14,294 nucleotides of DNA, from contig JAUSMR010000134.1 of the NCBI GenBank assembly GCA_030645955.1, positions 1 to 14,294 on the forward strand, written 5' to 3'. The position numbers were made by a program, and so were the translations under genes. This stretch comes from Gallionella sp. (GTDB lineage Bacteria; Pseudomonadota; Gammaproteobacteria; Burkholderiales; Gallionellaceae). The stretch's first letter is position 1. Every line of letters begins with the position of its first letter. Below are positions 7,943 through 14,272 of this stretch, piece after piece. The notes under the pieces were generated by a model that saw only the letters and a list, made by a program, of their open reading frames with translations, had not been told where the DNA came from and searched no databases.

Positions 7943-8458
7943 TCAAAATCCGAAGGTCAAAGTAACCTCGGGATAGGTTACGCTGCAATCACGGTAAACC
8001 GTCTCCTGGCAATCAAGGTAGGACTCTTGGACGAAGCCGGCGCTGACAGAGGCATTGGTGCCGGAAGCGATATAGACCCCGGCGCGTCCCCCGACCGAAT
8101 TGATGCCGGGCAGGCCGGCGATGGAGGTGTGGCGATAAAACCCGCCGACATAGGGCTGCACCGACGACGCCTGATAGAAAACGTATTGCGCAAAAGGCGC
8201 GTACTTGGTAATACCGGGATCACCCCCCGACCAATTCTCGAAGGACAACCCGACACCCAGCCCATCGAACAAGTAATGGCTCGCGCTCGCCCCAATGACA
8301 AAATAATTATTGTCGAAGGCATAACTATTCCCTGCCACCAGCGAAAATTGAGTGCGCCCCTGCGCGAACATCCCACCCTCCCCGGCAGCACACACCGGAA
8401 AAACCGACAATACCAGCAGCATAGTTACCAGCAGTCTGTTCATTGATTCGTGAGTCAT
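7943..8458 (-). CDS. Small outer-membrane beta-barrel protein
   Basis: 171 residues from ATG 8458. A Sec signal peptide is clear (hydrophobic LLVTMLLVLSVF, likely cut after VCAA near residue 25). The mature part has alternating aromatic and hydrophobic strands with Gly/Asn/Ser loops (AGNSYAFDNNYFVIGAS, YAPFAQYVFYQ, VQPYVGGFYRH) and ends VTLTFGF. The C-terminal Phe is the usual recognition signal for barrel insertion by the Bam complex. Two Cys, C150 and C158, sit close together near the last strand pair and may form a loop disulphide. The size suggests an eight-stranded barrel. The longer open frame upstream lacks a signal peptide and is rejected. It lies between the YihY-type gene and DUF3820. 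The specific role is unknown. Confidence 0.78.
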   Translation of the reverse strand: MTHESMNRLLVTMLLVLSVFPVCAAGEGGMFAQGRTQFSLVAGNSYAFDNNYFVIGASASHYLFDGLGVGLSFENWSGGDPGITKYAPFAQYVFYQASSVQPYVGGFYRHTSIAGLPGINSVGGRAGVYIASGTNASVSAGFVQESYLDCQETVYRDCSVTYPEVTLTFGF

Positions 8459-8465
8459 CTCTGGG

Positions 8466-8470
8466 CCTCC
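8466..8470 (-). promoter_or_regulatory. Ribosome binding site GGAGG of the barrel gene
   Basis: GGAGG on the minus strand lies 7 bases before the ATG at 8458. It decides that start over the in-frame ATG at 8443 and over the long upstream extension. Confidence 0.7.
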
Positions 8471-8540
8471 ACGATTTATTCGTTCGTTCGCATATCTTAA
8501 AACAATATGCCTATGAACAATTTTCAATTGCCGAAAATTC

Positions 8541-8559
8541 CCTCCCCTTGAAGGGGAGG
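8541..8559. repeat. Short perfect palindrome, CCTCCCCTT type
   Basis: CCTCCCCTT and AAGGGGAGG are exact inverted copies around one G. The same core occurs in the longer repeat at 11209-11298. It lies in the 125-base gap between the YihY-type gene and the barrel gene and could act as a hairpin between them. Confidence 0.65.
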
Positions 8560-8583
8560 AGCGGCAGCCGCAGCGCAGCTGAT

Positions 8584-9492
8584 TCAGTATTCTTCGGTGC
8601 GCATCGGCACCGGCTCCTTCGGTGCCCCGCCGATCTCGATGCGTTCGTATTCCGCGATCACCTGTGCGCCCAGCAACAGCAGCGCGGCGGCCACTTCCAG
8701 GCTGAGCAGCACGATAATGGTCGTGGTGATCGAGCCGTACACCACGCTCACCTGCGACAGCGTGCTGAAATACCAGCCCAGCGCATGGCGGATGATTTCC
8801 CACAGCAAGGCCGCCGTGGCTCCGCCGATCAGTGCGTGATGCGCCGTCAGCCTGCCTACCGGCATGAAATAATAGATCGCGGAAATGAGCAGGATTTCCC
8901 CGAGCACACCGGCAACGTAGATCAGCCAGCGCGAGAAACCGCCCAGCGACCAGCTATGCCCCAGGATAACGAGATTCTCGCCGCCTATCGCCATCAGGTC
9001 GACGATCACGAACGTACCCACGAACAGCACCGCGCCGATGAAAAAGATATAGCCGAAGGGCAACAGCAGCAGGGAAACGAAGAAGTGCCGCCTGTGCTTT
9101 TCCACGCGGTGCAGGAAAATCACAGAGATCGCACTCTCCAGCACCCTGAAGCCGAGCAAGCTGAAAAACAGCATCGTGATGAGCAGCACCCAGCCTATCA
9201 CCTCGCTGTGATCGAGGAACGCCCTCAGCTCCACTACCACCGCCCTGCCTTCGCCCGGCACCACGTACTCCAGCGCCCTGTCCAGCGTCGCCAGCAGCAC
9301 GTCCTGGTCGATCACGTGCGACAGCGCGATCACCATGAGAATGAGCAGCGGCACGATGGAGAGCAGCGCGTAATAGGCCACGGCGCCTGCAAGCAGCAGA
9401 CCCTGGTTGGCCTGAAATGCCTTCAATACCTGTAGCGTGAAGGCGACAGGGTTTTTCAGGACGTGGACTGTGCGGGGGTTAATGATCTTCAT
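8584..9492 (-). CDS. YihY/virulence factor BrkB family membrane protein
   Basis: 302 residues with about six hydrophobic segments (about 31-57, 99-121, 139-165, 185-210, 217-238, 252-280), as in YihY/BrkB inner-membrane proteins. Family landmarks are AYYALLSIVPLL in the first segment and VVYGSITTTIIVLLSLE before the last one. Members were once called ribonuclease BN by mistake; the true function is not settled, and the BrkB name comes from a serum-resistance locus in Bordetella. The C-terminal tail is short and acidic (MRTEEY). The ATG at 9492 has only a weak ribosome site. A perfect dyad lies 51 bases upstream (9543-9558), and a decayed DUF3820 relic lies beyond it. The gene is probably the first of the minus-strand set YihY, barrel, DUF3820. 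Confidence 0.9.
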   Translation of the reverse strand: MKIINPRTVHVLKNPVAFTLQVLKAFQANQGLLLAGAVAYYALLSIVPLLILMVIALSHVIDQDVLLATLDRALEYVVPGEGRAVVVELRAFLDHSEVIGWVLLITMLFFSLLGFRVLESAISVIFLHRVEKHRRHFFVSLLLLPFGYIFFIGAVLFVGTFVIVDLMAIGGENLVILGHSWSLGGFSRWLIYVAGVLGEILLISAIYYFMPVGRLTAHHALIGGATAALLWEIIRHALGWYFSTLSQVSVVYGSITTTIIVLLSLEVAAALLLLGAQVIAEYERIEIGGAPKEPVPMRTEEY

Positions 9493-9542
9493 GGGTAACC
9501 TGGGTTAGCAGATTAATTCTATCTCGGCGGGCTTGCGGCCTG

Positions 9543-9558
9543 TGTGCGATACCGCACA
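9543..9558. promoter_or_regulatory. Perfect dyad upstream of the YihY-type gene
   Basis: TGTGCG (9543-9548) and CGCACA (9553-9558) flank ATAC. A symmetric 16-base site 51 bases before the start codon could be an operator or a 5' leader hairpin. No promoter hexamers could be assigned with confidence. Confidence 0.35.
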
Positions 9559-9601
9559 TTGTGCATAATAGGCGTAAAAGAACTCAGGGCACGATAATTC
9601 T

Positions 9602-9747
9602 CACAGACCAGGTACCCTCTGACCTTGCAGAGCATCAGCGCCGGCAGCAGACCGAACTCGCCGGGCGGCGGCAAGCCACCACGGACGAACCAGTTGGGAT
9701 ACCGGCCGGGCAGGTCCGCCGATCAAGTATTCGAACGCGCCTTGCAT
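9602..9747 (-). pseudogene. Decayed DUF3820 gene
   Basis: On the minus strand one frame reads ADLPGRYPNWFVRGGLPPPG and then EFGLLPALM, clearly the core of the intact DUF3820 protein at 7657-7869 (ADLPGQYLNWFARTGFPPGE, then IGQLLALM). Just upstream, ATCGGCGGACCTG replaces ATCGCAGACCTG, a one-base insertion that throws the start side (ATG at 9747, MQGAFEYLIG) out of frame. The GKYKG motif is lost, and similarity also fades after ALM. It is therefore a frameshifted relic with no expected product. It does not lie inside a larger gene. Its presence on the far side of the YihY and barrel genes suggests an old duplication or a former second gene of the family here. Confidence 0.75.
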
Positions 9748-9931
9748 GTAACTGCGCAACTTGGCTCGACGAGAAATAATGCGGTGTTCAGACAAGAAGG
9801 ATAGAATCAAAAAACCAACCGATGCTGCCCCTTTGGGTTCCGGGTATGAGGCGGATGCGGAACTTTTAGCGGTGGCAACAAGTCAGGACAATGCAATGAA
9901 GTCCATCTGAATTTTGGCGAGGAGCTCAAGG
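9748..9931. other. Gene-free spacer before the first small lipoprotein
   Basis: No convincing open frame on either strand, no clear palindrome and no certain promoter. It must hold the promoter for the lipoprotein gene at 9932. Confidence 0.4.
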
Positions 9932-10393
9932 ATGAAAACAATTATTGCAGCAATATTGCTGGCATTGCTTGCCGCCTGCCAGAGCGCACCCAGGCTGGAA
10001 GAGGATGCGCGTTACGTGCGGTTCGCGACAGTCGTGGACATACATGAATTCACCGAAACAGAACGCAAACAGGCACAAGCAAACATGCCTCGCGACAGCA
10101 GTGTCGGCGTCGGCTTCAGCGTCGGTGTCGGCAGCGGTGGCGGCGACAGCTTCGGCGGGATGATGCTGGGCATAGGAGGTACGTTGGACGGCCGACGCGA
10201 CAGGCGCGATGTACTGCCGCAGATCGCCAAGGGCGCAAATCGCTATACCGTGCAGCCGCTGGGCAGCGAGGAGCGCATCGAGGTGCTAAGCTACGGACGC
10301 TACAAGTTGGGCGATTGCGTAAAAGTGCTGGCGGGGCACCCCACCGAGTTTCCGCGCTTCTTTGATCTGATGCCGGGGGAACTCTGCAAATAG
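9932..10393 (+). CDS. Small lipoprotein with Gly-rich segment
   Basis: 153 residues. The signal MKTIIAAILLALLAACQ ends in the lipobox LAAC with Cys16, so the mature protein should be lipid-anchored in the envelope. The ATG at 9932 is preceded by GAGGAG at 9919-9924 (7-base spacing) and puts the signal peptide at the N-terminus; an earlier TTG in frame is not needed. A glycine-rich middle (about 58-83, GVGFSVGVGSGGGDSFGG) may be a membrane-associated or flexible segment. The C-terminal part (RYTVQPLGSEERIEVLSYGR, YKLGDCVKVL) resembles the small beta-rich domain of SlyB/Pcp-type lipoproteins, but that match is weak. Cys129 and Cys152 may form a disulphide. The function is not recognised. Confidence 0.75.
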   Translation: MKTIIAAILLALLAACQSAPRLEEDARYVRFATVVDIHEFTETERKQAQANMPRDSSVGVGFSVGVGSGGGDSFGGMMLGIGGTLDGRRDRRDVLPQIAKGANRYTVQPLGSEERIEVLSYGRYKLGDCVKVLAGHPTEFPRFFDLMPGELCK

Positions 10394-10625
10394 CGCATCC
10401 ACCGCCCATACGGCTTACAAAGAAATGCGATGCGATGGTGACCCTCTTCGAATACCCCGTGTTTAATAAAGAAACAATCGGCTGCCGCCCCAATCATTCC
10501 ATACCCGGGCAAATCCCGAACTATTTCGGCCCGAACAGTCCAACAACGGCAATTTGAATGGCGAAAGCCGCAGGCCGGATATTGGCGGTATCATTTACCC
10601 GGCTAACCAAAAACAAGGAAACCAA

Positions 10626-11081
10626 ATGAATCACACCGCCCTTATCACCGTTCTCGCCGCGCTGACCCTCACCGCATGCGACAAAAACCCTGCCAAAGAA
10701 CCCTTGGCACCGCCGTCACAGAAATTCCCCGCGTCCATGTCCCCAGCTTTGCCGCCGCCCTCATCCACCACCTTGCCCCCCGGGCATCCGGCCACCGGCT
10801 CCGGAGATTCTGCGATGACAACCGCAAAAGCACCCGATGTAGAACAGATGGAAAAAGCCACTGTCGTCAGCACCATCGACATCCAGGACTTCACCTATAT
10901 CGAAATCGAACAAGGCAACCAGACCCGCTGGCTCGCGGCGAGAACGACCCAGGTGAAAAAAGGCGCGATCATAGAATTTGACAGCAATTCGACCATCGAA
11001 AACTTCCAGAGCAAAGCGCTGAACCGAACCTTCCCCAGCATAACCTTCGTCAACACCGTCACCATCATCAAGGGCAAGTAA
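10626..11081 (+). CDS. Lipoprotein with NrfJ-like OB-fold domain
   Basis: 151 residues. The signal peptide ends in the lipobox LTAC (Cys18); a Pro/Ser-rich linker follows (about 28-60), then a compact domain (about 75-148): ATVVSTIDIQDFTYIEIEQG, RWLAARTTQVKKG and NFQSKALNRTFPSITFVNTV. From memory, the Y-I-x-V/I-x-x-G pattern, the W at the next strand and the NFxSKxLNRTF block are typical of the small periplasmic OB-fold proteins often annotated NrfJ. No nrf or other cytochrome genes are visible here. The ATG at 10626 has AAGGA 6 bases upstream and is preferred to the earlier in-frame ATG at 10554. It lies 232 bases after the other lipoprotein gene, so they may or may not be one transcript. 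Confidence 0.75.
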   Translation: MNHTALITVLAALTLTACDKNPAKEPLAPPSQKFPASMSPALPPPSSTTLPPGHPATGSGDSAMTTAKAPDVEQMEKATVVSTIDIQDFTYIEIEQGNQTRWLAARTTQVKKGAIIEFDSNSTIENFQSKALNRTFPSITFVNTVTIIKGK

Positions 11082-11208
11082 TCGAAATGCGGGCGCTTGA
11101 AACCGGCAAGGTCTCAGGCGCGCCTTCGTATTTTCGTCTGGAAGGTATCGGCTTGAAAACGAATTAACACACATTCCAGCGCCTCTCCAAAGCGGATTGA
11201 GCCACCGT

Positions 11209-11298
11209 CCCTTTCCCTTCAAGGGGAAGGCCAGGATGGGGATGGGTTCTTTCTCATCACTTAACCCCATCCCCACCCTCCCCTTGAAGGTGAGGGAG
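11209..11298. repeat. Long inverted repeat, CCCCTTGAAGGGG family
   Basis: The left arm (11209-11248, with TTCAAGGGGAAGG then GGATGGGGATGGGTT) pairs with the right arm (11262-11298, AACCCCATCCCC then CCTCCCCTTGAAGG) around a ~13-base loop. A short version of its core occurs at 8541-8559. This GC-rich palindrome type is widely scattered in bacterial genomes and is likely non-coding. Confidence 0.75.
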
Positions 11299-11309
11299 TA
11301 TGCAAACAT

Positions 11310-11340
11310 TCAGGCTCAAGTCAGTGTTATTGGAGCCTGA
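11310..11340. other. Stem-loop in the leader region of the small gene at 11668
   Basis: TCAGGCTC (11310-11317) and GAGCCTGA (11333-11340) are exact inverted copies with a 15-base loop containing GTCAGTGTT, a motif seen again at 11374. Confidence 0.4.
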
Positions 11341-11364
11341 CACCTGTATTGCTTCCCTAATTGC

Positions 11365-11380
11365 CACTGACTTGTCAGTG
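11365..11380. promoter_or_regulatory. Perfect 7-base dyad CACTGAC-TT-GTCAGTG
   Basis: Exact inverted halves separated by TT form a 16-base symmetric site of operator-like size. Half of it (GTCAGTGTT) is repeated 54 bases upstream at 11320-11328. The binding factor, if any, is unknown. Confidence 0.35.
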
Positions 11381-11667
11381 TTCGCCAAACAAACAATCGG
11401 ACGCCAATGGCAATAACTTAAACGCAAAAACAATCGATGCGGAACGCCATCTGCCCTCGATGATTTGCTCGCGGCACGTGCCTGATTACTTTTCCGGACC
11501 TCTCGCCTGAGAAATGGCGGCAGTAAACCTGTTGCGTAAACAAGGATGACGGTGGCACTATGGACGCCGGCATTGCCACACATGCCCCGATGCCGGGTCA
11601 GCGTGGCCACTGTTGGAACAATCATGGAAACGCCCCTTGTGAAACCATCTAAGGAAAGGAATTCCAA

Positions 11668-11934
11668 ATGATCCACCATCGCGTAAAGAGAAATGATTTC
11701 CGTCTGGGAAACGGTGCGACCGTCACGATCGAATCCTGGATACACTCGACCACCGCTTATGTAGCCGCGTTCGGCACGGATGGACACCAGCTTTCCGTGG
11801 CCACCTATCAGGCCCATGTGGACAATCCCGATCTATTCACGCCCGAGGCGCAAAAGTCTCTGATCGACAGCCTGGCTGCCCAGCTCGAATACGACCTCAT
11901 CAATAATCCGGAGCTCCATATCCGTAAGCGCTAA
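11668..11934 (+). CDS. Small unrecognised protein (88 residues)
   Basis: I do not recognise the family. The sequence (RVKRNDFRLGNGATVTIESW, AYVAAFGTDGHQLSVATYQA) suggests a mixed beta structure at the N-terminus and a helix at the C-terminus (QKSLIDSLAAQLEYDLIN). There is no signal peptide or membrane segment, so it is probably cytoplasmic. It ends in basic HIRKR. The start is supported by AAAGGA at 11655-11660, 7 bases before the ATG. An intrinsic terminator follows at 11964-11994, and a long non-coding leader with dyads precedes it, so it looks like an independent transcription unit. The combination of ribosome site, codon use and terminator makes it a likely real gene. Confidence 0.7.
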   Translation: MIHHRVKRNDFRLGNGATVTIESWIHSTTAYVAAFGTDGHQLSVATYQAHVDNPDLFTPEAQKSLIDSLAAQLEYDLINNPELHIRKR

Positions 11935-11963
11935 GGGCGCGCCGGCAACACCGCCCTGCCCGC

Positions 11964-11994
11964 CAAAAAAAACTCGCATTGCTGCGAGGCTTTT
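11964..11994 (+). terminator. Intrinsic terminator after the 88-residue gene
   Basis: An A-run is followed by CTCGCA (11973-11978), loop TTGC, TGCGAG (11983-11988) and then GCTTTT. This is the classic A-run, stem, T-run layout, 30 bases after the stop codon. Confidence 0.75.
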
Positions 11995-12078
11995 GCCTGA
12001 ACAATATTCGCGGGGTCGATGTATTCGGCGCGGGTATCGGCACTTAAGCTGGCGGCGCGATTAAAGGTTAAAAAATAA

Positions 12079-12108
12079 TTCAACCTGACCCTGCCTACAC
12101 TTTAGAAT
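12079..12108 (+). promoter_or_regulatory. Possible sigma-70 promoter of slyX
   Basis: TTCAAC and TAGAAT with an 18-base spacer, ending 44 bases before the slyX start. The -10 match is fair and the -35 is poor, so this is tentative. Confidence 0.3.
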
Positions 12109-12152
12109 GACCGCCATCCCCCGGCCAGTCGCCGAACATACAGAGCCACCCC

Positions 12153-12359
12153 ATGATTGAAGAACGTTTAGTAAACATCGAAGCAAAAATCACCTTCCAG
12201 GAAGACCTGATCGAGGAACTGAACAAAACTGTCTATCAGCAGCAAAAAAAGCTGGATCGGCTTGAAGCGGTTTGTGAATCGCTCGCAAGAAACTTCGCAT
12301 CCCTGGCTGAAGCGGGGAATGGGAGTATGTCTGCGAACGAAAGGCCGCCTCATTATTAG
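12153..12359 (+). CDS. slyX: SlyX family protein
   Basis: 68 residues, a typical length. It is almost entirely one charged helix with heptad-like pattern (IEERLVNIEAKITFQEDLIE, ELNKTVYQQQKKLDRLE), expected to form a coiled coil, and ends in PPHY, the usual SlyX C-terminal signature. The family's function is poorly defined; E. coli slyX is a neighbour of the transpeptidyl-prolyl isomerase gene slyD. No slyD is visible here, so the gene is detached from that context. The ATG at 12153 has only a weak ribosome site. It is a single-gene unit facing the metallophosphoesterase gene on the other strand. Confidence 0.92.
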   Translation: MIEERLVNIEAKITFQEDLIEELNKTVYQQQKKLDRLEAVCESLARNFASLAEAGNGSMSANERPPHY

Positions 12360-12387
12360 CGTGCAGTCCCGCCGCCAGAATTACCCC

Positions 12388-12412
12388 CCACATCGAAAAA
12401 TGATTAATGTGG
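12388..12412. other. Weak stem-loop between converging genes
   Basis: CCACAT and ATGTGG pair around a 13-base loop, 29 bases after slyX, in the gap between slyX and the metallophosphoesterase that converge here. It may help end transcription, but it is short and lacks a T-run. Confidence 0.25.
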
Positions 12413-12453
12413 TGTAGTTCGAGACTTTAAGACAGGCTCGAGAATAAAACCTT

Positions 12454-13206
12454 TCAAACCTCAATCACCAACGCCGGATTGAATCCCTTGTTTTCCTGTG
12501 TAGCCATAGATTGGCTATACCCACGAGGGTTGCAAACCACCCGGGTGCCGTGCAGCACATAATCAAAGCTGTCATGCGTGTGGCCATGAATCCACAGCAC
12601 ACTCACCCCCATCAACTCATCCAGGTTGGAGGCAAAGCAGGCGGAAGTGAGAATGGCCTTGTATCGTTCAGCAACGGACTGAGCGCTGGGCAGGTGGTGC
12701 GTGATAACCACGGTCTTGCCTTGGAAGGCTTCTTGCAGTTTTGCCGTCAGCCATTTTCGCGATGTCTTATGCAACTGTGCAGATCGGGCCGGAGTGAACA
12801 CCCTGTCTCGCTCGCGGATCAAGCGAAAGTCGTTCAGGTACTTCTTGCCTCCGGCCATCGCACTCTTTTTCAATTCCTCGCCGAACAAATTGAAATCAGT
12901 CCACAGCGTGCTGCCCAGAAAGCGTATGCCCGCTATTTTCACCTCGTTGTTGTCCAGCAAGTGCACCCCAACCTCGCGTGCGCAAACGCGCATCTGCTGC
13001 AACGTATCCGTGCGCTCCCGACGATAAAACTCGTGGTTGCCCGGCACATACAAGATGATCTTGTCCGGCCAGATATGCCGCGCCCATACTATCCCTTGCA
13101 CATGATTCCCGATATCACCAGCCAGCACCACCACATCGCACTCGACGGGCTGCGGTTGATAGCTGGCGAATTCAATGTGCAGATCGCTTAGAACATGAAT
13201 GCGCAT
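12454..13206 (-). CDS. Calcineurin-like metallophosphoesterase
   Basis: 250 residues from ATG 13206. It has all five motif blocks of the family: D8 and H10 in SDLHIE, G30-D31 in AGDIGNH, GNHE at 56-59, H170 in ITHHLPS, and GHTH at 208-211. These place two metal ions at the active site of a soluble phosphoesterase; the natural substrate cannot be told from sequence. The start is chosen because AAGGA (minus strand, 13213-13217) lies 6 bases upstream and because MRIHVLSDLH is the normal N-terminus; the longer frame upstream is out-of-frame dinD sequence. It follows dinD on the same strand with ~88 bases between and a hairpin in the gap, so joint transcription is possible. Confidence 0.92.
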   Translation of the reverse strand: MRIHVLSDLHIEFASYQPQPVECDVVVLAGDIGNHVQGIVWARHIWPDKIILYVPGNHEFYRRERTDTLQQMRVCAREVGVHLLDNNEVKIAGIRFLGSTLWTDFNLFGEELKKSAMAGGKKYLNDFRLIRERDRVFTPARSAQLHKTSRKWLTAKLQEAFQGKTVVITHHLPSAQSVAERYKAILTSACFASNLDELMGVSVLWIHGHTHDSFDYVLHGTRVVCNPRGYSQSMATQENKGFNPALVIEV

Positions 13207-13242
13207 ACATGATCCTTGACTATAACTGCCCTTCAAACTAAC

Positions 13243-13266
13243 GGGCATGGCAAAGATGCCATCCCC
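13243..13266 (-). terminator. Hairpin between dinD and the phosphoesterase gene
   Basis: ATGGCA (13247-13252) and TGCCAT (13257-13262) pair around AAGA, extended by GGG/CCC after one mismatch. It is a stable stem downstream of dinD, without a strong T-run, and may attenuate read-through. Confidence 0.4.
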
Positions 13267-13294
13267 CGCCGGGTTCATTTCTTTTTCTCCAGTT

Positions 13295-14136
13295 TCATCT
13301 TGCTGGATTCCAATTGCTGGATTCCAATTGCTGGATGCTGGTATCCGGCGTTGGTAGCGCCTCGGGCATGGTGCCGCCCAGTTCGGAGATGGTCTGACGC
13401 ACCTTTTTGCCGACCTCAAAGTGCACCTGGTTGGCTGTCTGTTTGCCGCGCACCTTGTCACGGCGCAGCTTTTCTTCCGTCTGCGTGGCGCGGAACAGGT
13501 TGGCGGCGAGCTCGGTGCTGCCCATGTGGTCAAGGATTTTCTGGCTCTTCTTCAAGCCCTTGATGGCATGGATGTCCTTCGCCCCCCTGCCGCCGTACAA
13601 ACCCTTGTAGCCGTGATCCTGAAAGATCGCGTAATCCATGCTGGTTTCCACTCCGGCATCTTTTGCAGCCGCAGCCAGATACTTGTTGTGTTCCGCGCCA
13701 ACTCATTGCGAATCGCCAACCGCTTCTCGTCTTCCGTCAGACGCGCGAATTTCTCGTCGTCATACAACTCCTGTCGCCGCGCCTGCACCGCGAAATAAGT
13801 TTGCCCGTTGGCAATCACCGGCTTGGAAGGATCGCCGTTCTGCACGATCAGATAACAGGCATAACGCGACAGGTGCACATCGGCGATTTCGCGCCGGGCG
13901 CCCGAGCCAATTCCGACCATTTTGGTGACATCACCGAAATGGTCATCCATGACACGCCCGGACTTTTGGCAAGCCAGCCGGGCTTTCTCCACCACCTGCA
14001 TAAAATTTCGCCAATCCTGATATTCCAGCAAGGGAGCGAGGTCGCGGGCAAACCAATATTCGTTGCCGCTTTCGTCAATCTGGCGGACGCCTTCAAAGGT
14101 GGCGTGATGCTGTTTGGCAATGCGCTTGTCGATCAT
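13295..14136 (-). pseudogene. dinD: DinD (DNA-damage-inducible protein D), frameshifted
   Basis: Family knowledge: DinD is an SOS-induced cytoplasmic protein that binds RecA filaments and limits their activity. The first 146 codons from ATG 14136 match it closely (RYACYLIVQNGDPSKPVIA, GQTYFAVQARRQEL, DEKRLAIRNEL). After NEL the frame is lost: the protein family reads NELxEHNKxL, but here five bases (GCGCG, 13694-13698) lie between the Leu and Glu codons instead of three. A second frame then continues the match (YLAAAAKDAGVETSMDYAIF, GYKGLYGG, LKKSQKILDHMGSTELAANL, FRATQTEEKL, KVRQTISELGGTMPE, LPTP). A 14-base tandem duplication at 13301-13328 also alters the C-terminus; the ancestral stop was probably at 13275-13277. 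No LexA-type CTGT-N8-ACAG box was seen in the 50 bases before the start. Confidence 0.88.
13301..13328. repeat. 14-base tandem duplication in the dinD 3' end
   Basis: TGCTGGATTCCAAT occurs twice in a row (13301-13314 and 13315-13328), followed by a partial third unit TGCTGGAT. Removing one unit on paper restores a dinD ending SIQQLESSKMKLEKK, resembling the usual family C-terminus. Confidence 0.85.
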
Positions 14137-14185
14137 GGCGTATTTCCGGTGGTGGTGTCGAAGGCTAGGGAAGCGCAGATTAAAT

Positions 14186-14272
14186 CGTCATTGCGAGGAG
14201 CATAGCGACGTGGCAATCCAGAAGTTCGTTTTATATCAAAACACTGGATTGCCACGCTTCGCTCGCAACGAC
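14186..14272. repeat. Large palindromic dispersed repeat, TTGCGAG...GGCAATCCAG type
   Basis: The left arm (14186-14221, GTCATTGCGAG then GTGGCAATCCAG) is the inverse of the right arm (14244-14272, CTGGATTGCCAC then CTCGCAACGAC) around a 22-base AT-rich centre. From memory, this is a well-known palindrome type present in many copies in diverse bacterial genomes. It lies ~50 bases upstream of the dinD start. The remainder to the window end shows nothing further. Confidence 0.75.

Larger units (their letters stand above)
11082..11667. other. 586-base stretch without a gene
   Basis: Holds a long imperfect inverted repeat (11209-11298) and two smaller dyads (11310-11340, 11365-11380). A further CCGGCAT/ATGCCGG pair lies at 11567-11573 and 11590-11596. 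The long minus-strand open frame crossing this area overlaps the real gene at 11668 and has no protein-like composition. The stretch probably contains the leader and promoter of the gene at 11668. Confidence 0.5.

Noticed and set aside
8459..8803. N-terminal extension of the barrel protein frame
   Set aside because: It would overlap the YihY gene by over 200 bases and hide the signal peptide; GGAGG before 8458 marks the real start.
8443..9435. 330-residue open frame on the plus strand
   Set aside because: Opposite the YihY-family gene; composition (His/Gln/Arg-rich) is an antisense artefact, while the minus strand gives a clear membrane protein.
11257..11817. 186-residue minus-strand frame across the gene-free region
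   Set aside because: Runs through the long inverted repeat and overlaps the better-supported gene at 11668; no ribosome site or domain.
12511..13191. 226-residue plus-strand frame
   Set aside because: Opposite the metallophosphoesterase, whose five catalytic motifs are all clear on the minus strand.
13301..13336. Tandem units as a possible CRISPR or VNTR array
   Set aside because: Only two complete 14-base units with no spacers; explained by a simple duplication within dinD.
14186..14272. Possible insertion sequence end or structured RNA
   Set aside because: No transposase frame is present in the visible flank, and the sequence matches the well-known dispersed palindrome type; only a repeat call is justified.
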